Shown in pieces: positions 34,757-44,467 of a stretch of 64,000 nt of DNA; position 1 is the first letter of the stretch; each line of letters opens with the position of its first letter. The translations under genes were made by a program, and so were the position numbers. The notes below the pieces were generated by a model. It saw nothing but the letters and a program-made list of their open reading frames with translations, was not told where the DNA came from and ran no database searches. Origin of the DNA: Plasmodiophora brassicae (Eukaryota; Endomyxa; Phytomyxea; Plasmodiophorida; Plasmodiophoridae); contig JASFAU010000001.1 in NCBI GenBank assembly GCA_039704465.1, positions 1,674,001 through 1,738,000 of the forward strand. Reading direction: 5' to 3'.

Positions 34757-35917
34757 CTATTTTGATTGGGATCGACGCTTCTTAGCTTTGTGGAACCTGT
34801 TGGGGTCGAGTCCCCTGACGTCTGCGCTTCTGGCCCGTCCTTCCAGGATGATCTCAGCCATAACCAGGCCTGTGCCAGGTCCATTCAAAATGCCCCAGCA
34901 CGAATGCCCGGTCGCTACGTAGACACCGTCGGCAATGCGCCCGATAATCGGCCAGCCATCAGGCGACAGTGGAAGATAGCACGCTTGCTGAATGCGAGCG
35001 TCGACGTCATGCAGAACGGGCGACACGGCTCTTGCCAGACGTACCAGATCGTCACACTTTGCAAGATCGGGTTCCACATGCGCAGGATCATGGGGCAAGA
35101 CCGCGTCGTCTGAAAACCCACAGACGTAGACGTCGCCATCCGGTCTTGGGTAGAACTCAGGGTCGTACGTTCGGCGCCCGTCGCGAATACTCGTAAACAG
35201 GACCTGCTCAGGGACGGCTTCGATCGGTTTCATGGCAACCGAATGAGCGCGTTGACTCGTCATCCCAGATGGAAACACGCCATCAGGCAACCACGATTCA
35301 GCCTGGAAGGACCAAGGTCCCGAGGCGATCACGACGTCGGTCGCCTGGATATGATCCCCGTTCCCCAGCGCGACGACCCGAGTGCCGTCGTCGTCGTTTA
35401 TACTCAGACCGATGACGGGAGATCCAACCCGGACCGCCGCACCCGATCGGCACGCCTCGTCAAGAAGAAACTTCGTCAGCAGGTATGGGTGGCATTGGGC
35501 TGTGCCCGATTTGTCGCCCAGTGACCGCACACCACGGACGGCAGATCCCGAGAGCCATGGGAGCTGCGAGTGCCGAGATGACGCACCTGAAGGTTTGGAT
35601 GCAGTCGTGACGTCGACCCCAAACGTATCCACTCGGCGATACCCCCAGCGCACTTCACCATTATACTTTGATGCCAGCTCTGCATGCAAATCGAACGACA
35701 TAGGCGCCAGCGATGACAGCGGCCCACTGCACCAGCCCCGAGCAAGAAACCCGCCCGCCTTACCCGACGCGCCACAGGCTGGCGCGCATCCCTCCACAAC
35801 CGTCACGCGCACGGGACGGCCGCCGTCGTCCCCCGGATAATGCGTCAGGAAGTACGCAGTCGACGACCCGACGATGCCGCCGCCAACGATCACGACGTGA
35901 CGGTCCGCGGCCGACAT
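34757..35917 (-). CDS. FAD-dependent oxidoreductase of the DAO superfamily (Tda3-like)
   Basis: 386 residues in one exon. ATG 35917 (MSAADRHVVIVGGGIVGSS) puts the dinucleotide-binding GxGxxG at the very N-terminus; in-frame ATGs upstream add a poorly conserved leader. Landmarks: VVIVGGGIVGSSTAYFL; CGASGKAGGFLARGWCSG; and a C-terminal FAD motif PDGWPIIGRIADGVYVATGH then GILNGPGTGLVMAE. The ARGWC stretch and length resemble yeast Tda3/FOXRED-like proteins linked to late Golgi or endosomes. The substrate is unknown. The C-terminal KKRRSQSK is basic. It diverges from the Kelch gene over 257 nt. Confidence 0.82.
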   Translation of the reverse strand: MSAADRHVVIVGGGIVGSSTAYFLTHYPGDDGGRPVRVTVVEGCAPACGASGKAGGFLARGWCSGPLSSLAPMSFDLHAELASKYNGEVRWGYRRVDTFGVDVTTASKPSGASSRHSQLPWLSGSAVRGVRSLGDKSGTAQCHPYLLTKFLLDEACRSGAAVRVGSPVIGLSINDDDGTRVVALGNGDHIQATDVVIASGPWSFQAESWLPDGVFPSGMTSQRAHSVAMKPIEAVPEQVLFTSIRDGRRTYDPEFYPRPDGDVYVCGFSDDAVLPHDPAHVEPDLAKCDDLVRLARAVSPVLHDVDARIQQACYLPLSPDGWPIIGRIADGVYVATGHSCWGILNGPGTGLVMAEIILEGRARSADVRGLDPNRFHKAKKRRSQSK

Positions 35918-35974
35918 CCCGACTCCGACGATGCCGAACCGAATATTGGGCAAATGACGTCCGGAAGCGACCGT

Positions 35975-36000
35975 CATGTCAGCTGCATGCGGCTGACATG
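35975..36000. promoter_or_regulatory. perfect 9-bp inverted repeat in divergent promoter
   Basis: CATGTCAGC, an 8-base spacer, then GCTGACATG. The dyad sits 58 bases upstream of the oxidoreductase ATG and 175 bases from the Kelch ATG, in the middle of their shared promoter region. It could bind a dimeric transcription factor; that is inference. Confidence 0.45.
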
Positions 36001-36174
36001 TCATTTTGGCAGCGGAAAACGTGGCCGGGGTGTCGGCCTGCCGGTTGGCCGTTGCCCGACGACAGTGGCTAATTCGGTTCCGGATTCGGGATTTCGGGCA
36101 GGCGGTTCGCCGACGACGGGTGCTAAAAATTGACGAAGGCCCTGACGGCGTGGCCGCGTGACTCGAGCGGCGAC

Positions 36175-37481
36175 ATGGCGCTGGAGGCGGGCCTGTTCAG
36201 CGGGCGGCCGCTCTGCTGGAAGAAGCTCGACATCACGGGCGACCGGATTGTGCCCAGGAGTTCGCATTCGGCGACGCTTGTCGGCGACATGCTGGTCGTG
36301 TTCGGCGGGTACGGCGGCGGTGTGGAACGACATGATTTCTGTCACATCCATAAGGACACACTGCGGTGCACGGCGGTGAATCCAACGGGGCCCACTGGTT
36401 CCTCGGAAAGGAGTGCAACGGCTCGCGTCGGCCACTCAGCGTACGCCGCGTAATGTCATGCTGTTGTTCGGGGAATGACGATATACTGTCAGGGCTGCGC
36501 TGTCGAACCATATCTATATATTCGGCGGGTGGAATGGCACGGAATACGTCAACTCTGGCATCCTGTATGACGTCAAGGCGATGGAACTAGTCCACGAGCA
36601 GATTAAGGGCCGCGTGTTGCCGCCTGCCAGGCGTGATCATGCCTGTGTCGTCGTGAGGGACAACATGTACGTCATTGGCGGCTGGAACACGATGGATTTC
36701 TTCAACGATGTGTGGTTCCTGAACCCATGTCAGTCCCTGTGCGCTCCCGGTTGGGTGATTCTGTATCTTAACGCGATTGCTAGCTTGGGTATGGCAGTGC
36801 GCTGAAGTCTCTGGGACGCCCCCGCTGCCTAGGAGAGGGCACAGCGCCAGTGCAGTCGGCAACTACATATTCGTATTTGGTGGCATTTATGGATTGACAA
36901 AGGTGTGGACGTATTGGCGACCGATAACCTCGCAGCAATGCGGGCAATACTGATTTCTTCATGCTCAGTACCTGAACGATTTGTATGTATTTGATACGAC
37001 GACGTCGACGTGGAGTCAAATCGCAATGCAAGGCGAAGTTCCGTCCCCTCGAGCTTGGCATACTGCCACGACTGTGGGGAAGTTCATCTTCGTCTTTGGC
37101 GGTACAGCTGGGCGCACACGATTCTACAACGATATTTACGTCTTGGACACTGAGACATTGCAGTGGCACTTGATTTCAACGGTATACGACTCGAACGCTC
37201 TGCGTTTTCTTCTGGTCTGAAACGTGGTCTTCGTCGTCGCCCAGATTGGCTCTCAGCCTGAAGAACGCGCTTCACATAGTGCGACGCTGATCAACAACCA
37301 GATCGTCATATTTGGAGGCATAACGCCGTCCATTGTTGACAGCAACATCAACCCACTCGAGAACGCGTTTGCCTTGTTGGTCGACATTGCCCTCGTCGAG
37401 AGCGCCGGCTTCGACCCGAGAACTTTCCGCATACCTCAAGCGGACGGCGTTCAACGCGACGAAGAACCTGTGAAGGCATGA
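36175..37481 (+). CDS. Kelch-repeat beta-propeller protein
   Basis: ATG 36175 (MALEAGLFSGRPLCWKKL). About six Kelch repeats, spread over exons joined by short introns: RSSHSATLVGDMLVVFGGYG, HIYIFGGWNGTEY, RRDHACVVVRDNMYVIGGWN, GHSASAVGNYIFVFGG, RAWHTATTVGKFIFVFGGTA and RASHSATLINNQIVIFGGIT. Each has the Gly-Gly doublet and upstream His/Arg of the family. No BTB, acyl-CoA-binding or phosphatase domain is attached, so the propeller is probably the whole protein (roughly 370 residues) and acts as an interaction platform. Stop TGA at 37481. Confidence 0.82.
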
Positions 37482-37599
37482 AGTCTCACGTCACTATACA
37501 GTACAGCTAAACACATTGTTCGACGGTCCCTTGGCACGTAGCGCATTCGTGTAGATACTGGTAGAGCCATTGTCGTCGCGCCGCGTGCGCGGTGCCGTA

Positions 37600-38991
37600 A
37601 TGGACAGCGTCATCGACAAGGGCAGCCTGCAGGCTTTCTCTCGTGCCCTGCAATGTATCGGCCGGACCGGGGCGTGGGCCGTCATCGAGGTGACGGCTCA
37701 GGGCATGACGTGGCGCGCCTTGAATGACGCCCAGAGCGCATACGCTCTACTGCAACTCGCGCCCGAATTCTTCGCTTCGTTCCAGCGTACTGGAAGATTC
37801 TCTGTCAAGGTGGGCCCCAGGGTATTCTGTCGTTCAAACCAGGGCCCTTATCCCTCCCGTCAGTGCCGCGTGTCGATGAAAACACTGCTATGGTCGTTAC
37901 GTCCACGTTTCCACGTTGATTGCAAATCGGTTCGTATGCGGCTCGACGCAGACGGCTTGATCTTTGAGGTGCGTTCCATCTCGACTGACTGGACCCGACT
38001 GATGTGGTCTACGACAGTTGACGCTTAATACGGGAGTTGGGCAGCGAATTCAAGTGGCTGCTGACGAGGTTTGATGGCTCATGCTCTGTCACGGACCATC
38101 CATGTGCCTCTCTGACTTGCTATGCAGGTGGACGGTTCAGTCTATTCCGTTCAATGCGACCGGCTGTCGATGTCCAACAACTTGTCGGCCAATCCAAAGG
38201 TGTTATCCCGCGTGCTTGGACACTTCCACGCGAATATCGAGGACATCACGTTACTGCTCTCGAAAGACGAAGTCGTCATCAAGTCGTACCTAGATCCATT
38301 GGCACCTGACGGCGATTCAAACAGCGCTTCAGTGTTGCAGACCGCAATCCGACTACGACCCGACGATTTCGATCGATACCACGTGGGTGATGATCCCGAT
38401 GGGCCGATATCACTGACATTCCCGATCAAGGAGATCCGTTCCATGGTAACGTTCTGCGAGGTTGGACTGCCTGCCTTGATACGGCTCCAACTTCATAATG
38501 ACGACGTGATTGTAGGCAGTTAATGAGCAGCTGTTCCTGTACTGTACGAGACAAGGTGACCCTGTCCTGATGTCGTCTGTAGACATCGAACTCGGTTCGA
38601 AGATTTTCCTCAATTGCGCTGTTGCGACGATTGCTCCAGATGCGCGACTCGACTACGATGACCGCCACACGGCAGACTATTCTTCGATTGCCGACGTTCG
38701 TAACTGGCTCTTGGTTTCCCTGTTGCCCTTGCCTGACGTCGTCATTGCCTACAGAAATCGTCGACCGAAAAGCGAACCGAGACAGCAGATGACGAATTCA
38801 CTTTCACCATCAACGGCAGCAGTAAACCATCAACCAACGATGATGTCGGTCAAGCTAGAGTTATCGCTGGCAGGCCCGAAACGGTATACGAATCTGACGA
38901 CGATGCCTGTCTGGATGGCATCTCATCATCCTCCGATGGCGATGACGGCGACAAAATCATGGGCACGCCAAAGCGTGCTCGTTACGACTAA
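37600..38991 (+). CDS. RAD9: RAD9 homologue, checkpoint clamp (9-1-1) subunit
   Basis: ATG 37600 starts MDSVIDKGSLQAFSRALQC, then VIEVTAQGMTWRALNDAQSA, matching the RAD9 N-terminus where a PCNA-like fold begins. Short introns follow near 37810-37870, 37970-38120 and 38510-38570. Further family marks are SVYSVQCDRLSMSNNLSANP, FPIKEIRSMVTFCEVGLPAL and GDPVLMSS. The C-terminal ~130 residues are polar and variable, ending TPKRARYD with a possible nuclear localisation signal and several Ser/Thr sites, as in other RAD9 tails that bind TopBP1. It forms a ring with RAD1 and HUS1 that activates ATR-type signalling. Exon ends are approximate. Confidence 0.78.
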
Positions 38992-39768
38992 ATGAACAGC
39001 ATAATATTCCAGTTGATATACGTTTTGGGGGCGCCATGCTGTGCGGAATCATCGCCACCCGTTTCTGCCACCAGATACCTATCCCTGGCATCACAAAGGA
39101 TACGGAAGTTCATTCCATGGACGCCGGCCCAATATGATGGCGACTGCTTGCGTTTTCACCAGGGCGGATCTCGTGTTCCGGTGCTTGCAGACCCTCACCA
39201 ATAATACGCGACCAGCCGCTGACCTCTCTTATTCTCCTTCTTTTGCCGAATACAGACACAGTAAAGGATTGGGCTAGAATCCTACTTTTAAGGCATGTCC
39301 CGGTAGTCGTCTCTTGCGTGATCTCATCCCACGCCTGAACCGCTCACTGACGAATGAGCGGTCTGGAAACCTTTAGTGCCGTACCTGGTTGCGCCGCAAT
39401 TGAAGCAAGGGACGTTCACGATGGCAGAACAATGGCAGAATAAATTTAGTGTCCTGATTGCCGCTAATTCTTCAACCACCTACCTATATAGTTGTCCCAT
39501 GGGTATGGCACAACACCCAAGGTTTCGATACCACTCATTCGTCAATTGGCCGGTTTATAAAAATCTGTTTTGAAGAGGCCTGGACTCACACCCTGAGGAA
39601 CTGAACTGCAGCCTAAGGCCGTCAGGCAGGTTGAAGCTGTCACGGATGGCTTTGTACCGCCACGACAAGTGTCGATGGCGTTGCGTGTCGGCGATTCCGT
39701 CAAGTGACTGCGTGCGGATCTGTTAGCTGACGAATGGCTCATCATTGGCGTCATTGGTTGTGACCGTG
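38992..39768. other. intergenic region between RAD9 and UBR7, nothing recognised
   Basis: 777 nt between two genes on the same strand. Open frames up to 78 codons occur, but none has a recognisable motif or convincing start. It should hold the RAD9 3' UTR and the UBR7 promoter. Confidence 0.4.
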
Positions 39769-41041
39769 ATGGACGCCGTGCTTGCTGCGGAGCCGCCCGA
39801 GGCGACGGTGACGACATCGGAGATTCTGGGCAGGATGCATGACGATCAGCTGCAGGCACAGATGATTGCCAAGCTGACCAAGGGTAGGCTGCCGTCATCG
39901 CCGTCAGACGTGCGCTGCTGATCATCGCCATACCAGGGTTAATCGACAAGTGCACGTTTGACCAGGGCTACATTTCCCAGCCCGTGTTTGCATGCCTGAC
40001 ATGTCTTCCGGAGTCATCACGCGTTCAGGTTAGCGGTCACTCAAGTATCTTGTTCTCATGAGACTGATGTCGTCCCATTGCAGGCCGGATTCTGTTACGG
40101 CTGCTCTATGCAGTGGTAAGCGATACATTGGGATGCCTACTACCAAACTGGACAATTAACCGGTTATGGAACAGCCATCTCGACCATGACGTTATTGAGC
40201 TGTTCGAAAAGCGTGATTTTCGTTGTGATTGCGGGTCATCGAAATTCCAAGGCAGGCCGCAAGAAACATGCACGCTGCGTCCACTTGCCAAACTTGACGA
40301 AGATCTCGTTCGAAACAAGTACAATCACAACTTCTACGGAAAGTACTGTCACTGCAACCGTCCTTACGATGAGGCTCGAGATACCATGGTTCAGTGTGTT
40401 CGCTGTCAGGACTGGTTTCACGAGACGGTCGCCTGCATGGGCATTCAGGTACTAGTTATTGTCCAGATGGTTCCACTTTCGTATACTCATACACTCCTCT
40501 GTAGCCGCCTCCGGATGCGGGTGAGTGCCAGTACCTATGTCGGGATTGCGCTCAGGCTTGCCGGTTTCTAATGCCGTACCTGATGGGACAAGGTGTCCGA
40601 CCCTGCACTGGTGAAGGATGTACTCGCCCAATTGCAGACGATGGCGATAAAATGGTTCCAAACCCGGCTGGCGTATTCCTTAAGAAGGAGTTTCGCTCTC
40701 GCCTGTGCCGTTGCGAGGCGTGCCATAAGGAAATGTCGAACGAATTCCTGGACTTCATGCTGGAATCGGAGGACGCTGAACAGGACCAGGACGAGGAGCC
40801 AGCGGAAGAGCTGTCCTCCGAGTTCGACACGTCCGCCATGCTGGACCGCGCTCTGGAACGAATGCCACGCGATGCTGCCATCGACGGCCTTATGAAGTTC
40901 AAGCAATTCTCCAGCCACATCATAGCCGGCCTTAAGGATCTCACCAAAGACGATCCGAATCGGCTTGTGACGAAACAGGATATCGAAGCTATTGTCGAAG
41001 GTCTCCATGAATCACATGCTAAACGGCGGCGTCTTGGATAA
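39769..41041 (+). CDS. UBR7: UBR7-like protein: UBR box plus PHD-type finger
   Basis: ATG 39769 (MDAVLAAEPPEATVTTSE). Short introns join TKG to LIDKCTFDQGYISQPVFACL, ESS to AGFCYGCSMQC, and again before DHDVIELFEKRDFRCDCGSS; this restores the UBR box with its Cys/His pattern. The PHD-like finger is GKYCHCNRPYDEARDTMVQC...DWFHE, continuing after an intron with EAGECQYLCRDC-like sequence near 40510-40560. The C-terminal part has an acidic stretch (ESEDAEQDQDEEPAEEL) and ends HESHAKRRRLG. Human UBR7 binds histone H3 tails and is a candidate H2B ubiquitin ligase. The order and spacing are those of the family. Confidence 0.85.
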
Positions 41042-41111
41042 ACCACGGGTTGTCCCAGCCGAGTTTGTGGGCAGGACTTACGTACCGCAATACACGCCCA
41101 AACCTGAGATT

Positions 41112-41163
41112 CATGGCGACGCTCACAATCTTCCGCTGAAGGAATTCGCTCTGTATGTGTTCC
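41112..41163. repeat. short inverted repeat, left copy
   Basis: It contains CATGGCGACGCTCACAATC (41112-41130) and AATTCGCTCTGTATGTGTTCC (41143-41163). The same two blocks occur in reverse complement at 41424-41466, but there the spacer between them is 10 bases shorter. In both copies one frame encodes HGDAHN and FALYVF. Confidence 0.8.
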
Positions 41164-41207
41164 GAGCAGCGGTCGCGGAGTCGAGGCCGACACACAATCA
41201 TGTGGGA

Positions 41208-42004
41208 TTACATCGAGGACGATAAGGAAAAGTTCGACACAACTATCAATGACGACCATACAAAGGTGACGACGCAGAGGGCCGCTGCTCCGCAGATCAT
41301 CCAGGTTGTCCAACTCCTTGTCGATGGCTTGCCAGAAGCCCGTCCGTTTGTTACGGTGAGCCCGTAACAGGGCAGCGCGTTCAATCTTAGCGTCATTCGC
41401 GCTTGGCGATTCTGGAGACGGCGGGAACACATACAGAGCGAAATTCCGATTGTGAGCGTCGCCATGATTCTTCTTCGTAGACCCGACGACCTTCTGCTTA
41501 AGTTCGTGTCGCGAATGGCATATGCGATCCGCGATCACCTTAGCAACCTTATCGAACATATGTTTCGTCGATGCGACCTCGTTGTTGAGTTGGCACTGGC
41601 CGCGACTTGCCAAGGTCACCACCAACTGCGTCGGATTGATCATGTATTTCGCTCGCAGTGGATCCATCATCTGGTCGTCAACAAGCTGGTGAATCGATGA
41701 TATTACATCCTTAGGGACCGTCCAGTTGGCAATGTAAGTCTTGTGCATGCTTGTCACCAGACGGCGCTGGCTCATTTGCTCGTTTTGGATTGACTGTAGA
41801 GCAGTGGCTTGAATTGTCAAGTCGCTGCAGGACTTTCACTAAAAGCTCCTGGACGCCTTCCTCCTCAGTCGAAGCAGCGGAAGACGTGGTTGATGGCCCG
41901 GCCAGCCCAGCGGCTGTTGCGTCAACCGTCGACGCATGCGGTTGCTTGCGAACCAACGTTCGCGGCGCGGGCGAATTCAATATGATGTCATACTTGCTGG
42001 GCAT
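41208..42004 (-). CDS. unrecognised gene, serine/alanine-rich N-terminus
   Basis: ATG 42004 starts MPSKYDIILNSPAPRTLVRK, then a Ser/Thr/Ala-rich stretch. A likely 49-nt intron (GTGAAAGTCC...CTCTACAG) joins EEEGVQELL to SIQNEQMSQRRLVTSMHKTY. Next come DDQMMDPLRAKYMINPTQLV and, after ~41470, NHGDAHNRNFALYVFPPSPE and FWQAIDKELDNLDDL. No family is recognised. The 3' end is not resolved; beyond ~41210 the frame runs antisense to UBR7 and is not believed. The HGDAHN..FALYVF segment is repeated in inverted orientation about 300 bases away. Its first ATG lies just outside the long inverted duplication. Confidence 0.4.
41424..41466. repeat. short inverted repeat, right copy
   Basis: Reverse complement of the blocks at 41112-41163, lacking the 10-base segment between them. 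Sequence outside the blocks is unrelated. Confidence 0.8.
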
Positions 42005-42116
42005 CTGTTTGCAACATTAGAAGGAGGCGACGCGCTGGACATCAACACAAGGTACCTTGATGGCGAACAACTCCCGAAATCACAGTGCCGTCTCAGTCTC
42101 GTCTCCTCGACGACAA

Positions 42117-42534
42117 GCCATCTCTGTTGGACCGGGCGGCTCGTTTGGCCTTGACGGCGGCTTGAGCGGCTTGAAGCGCTACCACGTCCGCCGCCTTGTA
42201 CATTGGCAGATGTCGAAATTGCTCCGGCACATACTGGCTGAGTGTATGTAGTGAATCTTGCTTCACCGAGTCGACGACCCGCGGTTGCGTGTAGAGCGGC
42301 AACGGCGCCGCCGGCCGAACGCTGTTTCGTCTTAAAGATCTTGACTTTGCGCCATGGCGTTGTCGCGTCCAGAGTGTACTTAAAGTACAGCTCGCCGGGA
42401 TGGTACACGCCATCTGTAGTTCCCAGACTAATCCACTGGCATTCCGAGATGTTGAACTTAACGCCACGCTCTCCAAGAATGGTCCGGCCGACAACCGAAT
42501 AAATCGACTCGGCAAACGATTTCCAGTCGAGCAT
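42117..42534 (-). repeat. left arm of near-perfect inverted duplication
   Basis: 418 nt whose reverse complement matches 42643-43065 end to end. Reading both by eye I find four substitutions, one single-base insertion here (GACGAAACAG against GACGAACAG) and a five-base insertion (TTAAA) in the other arm. The arms are separated by 108 unique bases. Confidence 0.95.
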
Positions 42535-42644
42535 CGCCAGATCGCCATCGTGGCGTAGCACAGTATATGCGTACTCTTTGTCACGGCGGTGCTGAGCAAG
42601 CTCTCGCTCGGTGGCGTTGTCGACACGGCGACGTTCGACGGCAT
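42117..42644 (-). pseudogene. inverted partial copy of the unknown gene at 42589-43285, frameshifted
   Basis: The minus strand codes for LDWKSFAESIYSVVGRTILG, FNISECQWISLGTTDGVY and DATTPWRKVKIFKT, as in the plus-strand copy. A one-base insertion after KIFKT shifts the frame; the rest (PLYTQPRVVDSVKQDSL, EQFRHLPMYKAADVV) is found in another frame. It could still be rescued by splicing, so pseudogene is the likelier, not the certain, reading. Confidence 0.55.
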
Positions 42645-43285
42645 GCTCGACTGGAAATCGTTTGCCGAGTCGATTTATTCGGTTGTCGGCCGGACCATTC
42701 TTGGAGAGCGTGACGTTAAGTTCAACATCTCGGAATGCCAGTGGATTAGTCTGGGAACTACAGATGGCGTGTACCTTCCCGGCGAGCTGTACTTTAAGTA
42801 CACTCTGGACGCGACAACGCCATGGCGCAAAGTCAAGATCTTTAAGACGAACAGCGTTCGGCCGGCGGCGCCGTTGCCGCTCTACACGCAACCGCGGGTC
42901 GTCGACCCGGTGAAGCAAGATTCACTACATACACTCAGCCAGTATGTGCCGGAGCAATTTCGACATCTGCCAATGTACAAGGCGGCGGACGTGGTAGCGC
43001 TTCAAGCCGCGCAAGCCGCCGTCAAGGCCAAATTAAACGAGCCGCCCGGTCCAACAGAGATGGCTAATCCACGTCTCACGTTTGATGAACAGGTCGGGAG
43101 ACCGTTCCGCACGTACTGGCTCTGTGTGTGCAGTAGAATTCTGCTTAATTGGGACCATGACGACCGCGCGAGGTCGACGACCTGAACCTTCAAACGCTGT
43201 TTTCTCGGCCACGGTTGAAAAGCAGTTTGCCGCGTTTTTGCCCGGAGCCGCAGAATGCCCAGGTTTCATGACAGCGCCGCCATAA
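42589..43285 (+). CDS. unrecognised gene carried on the right arm of the inverted duplication
   Basis: The frame is open from about 42589 to 43185 with protein-like sequence: LDWKSFAESIYSVVGRTILG, CQWISLGTTDGVYLPGELYF, KYTLDATTPWRKVKIFKTN, DSLHTLSQYVPEQFRHLP and AADVVALQAAQAAVKAK. After FDEQ a GTCGGG donor at ~43092 may open an intron, leading to a last exon ending KQFAAFLPGAAECPGF then TAPP and TAA at 43285. No family is recognised. The start lies in the unique spacer and is uncertain: the first in-frame ATG giving conserved sequence is 42643. Of four differences from the inverted copy, three change amino acids (D/G, L/H, P/S). Confidence 0.45.
42643..43065 (+). repeat. right arm of near-perfect inverted duplication
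   Basis: 423 nt matching the reverse complement of 42117-42534; see that entry. It ends at TGGCT (43065), where the two copies diverge abruptly. Confidence 0.95.
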
Positions 43286-43391
43286 CTTTGATGATGAGAC
43301 AGCCAGAAACACGGATTTACCCGAAACACAGGGACTCAATGCCCGGTTCGTCGTTCAGGATAAAACGGGTTAGACCCCAGTAGTATTGTAT

Positions 43392-44275
43392 TCAGACTGG
43401 TGGATCACGACCACGTTTACGCTGCCTGGTAGCCTCGTCCAAAGCCATTCTCTTGGCGTGAAGTGCCCAGACGCGAGCTGATTCAGCATCGAAATCAACA
43501 TGCGGCGACTTCATGGGGAACATTGTTCTAGCCGTTGGCGTCTCGATGCAGTGCACGTTAACGAGGAACGTGGTTCGATCCAGGCGACAGACAGGTTTGC
43601 TCGTGCCGCACCCGATCAACGCGCAAGCATGTTGGACATTAAGAATTCCGGATATTGATTTCGGGGCAATATATCGTTGTGTGTTGAGCGCCGTCAAATG
43701 GGGCACAGATTATAGAGCTCTCCTGTAACCTGGCAGTTTCGGACGACAACTGACATCGTCACGCCCAAACTTTCTGCTCGTCCACGACGTGCACTGAAAT
43801 GTGCCAGGCCAACGACGCGAGCTACAAATCGATCATAGATAGCAATGAAGTTGCCCACCTTGGCCTTGCCGATAGACGGGTCTGGACTGTCGAAGCCTTT
43901 GTACAATAGTGATTAGCTGATTGGTGCCGATCATCCAGCGGAGCAGAGAACGTCCAGTTCCTGACGGACAACTGCTGACCGATGGCCGACCAAGGCTTCC
44001 AGCGGAAGCGGCACTGTTCAGGTTCCCTGTATCCAAGTAAGTGTTTCATACCTGGCTGGTCGAACTCTGTTCGTAACTTTGACCCGGCGTGGGTCCACCG
44101 GCCCCGTTCGCTTAGACACCAGCCACCGGACGGAACATGCCGAATCGTCTCTGACTGCGCAAACATGATGGCCCGCTTGCCTGTGGGAGTTGATCAGCAC
44201 AGACCGCGTGACGGTGTTGTTTCGACTCGAAGCTCTCCGTTGCGAATCCTGCTGGAAGACCGAAGTCGGCAACAT
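43392..44275 (-). CDS. unrecognised multi-exon gene
   Basis: Possible start ATG 44275 (MLPTSVFQQDSQRRASSR). Protein-like stretches in changing frames suggest several short introns: KTLRTEFDQPG-type sequence near 44090; FRWKPWSAIGQQLSVRNWTF near 43990; KVGNFIAIYDRFVARVVGLA and FSARRGRAESLGVTMSVVVR near 43860-43760; and a last part LNVQHACALIGCGTSKPVCR, FLVNVHCIETPTARTMFPMK, ending with the basic tail RQRKRGRDPPV and TGA at 43392. The CTAATCAC at ~43917 looks like a branch site. No family recognised; exon ends not resolved. Confidence 0.4.
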
Positions 44276-44467
44276 TGACTGGCAGGTGAGCCTGAGGAGG
44301 TCCGCCAAAATCCTCCCCAGGAGGCTCGCTAAACTTTGGCCATGTAGGTAGCTGTTCAGCCGGCCAGGTGCAATTCTGCCCAGAAAAGGCAGCTACCGCT
44401 CCCCAAAATGCGACCCCGATTCGGCGATTCCGGCGGGGCTGGTGCCTGGGTTGCAGCCAGAGCCATC

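Noticed and set aside
40552..41200. Minus-strand frame antisense to UBR7
   Set aside because: The UBR7 C-terminus on the plus strand is clear; the minus frame is Ser/Arg-rich noise here.
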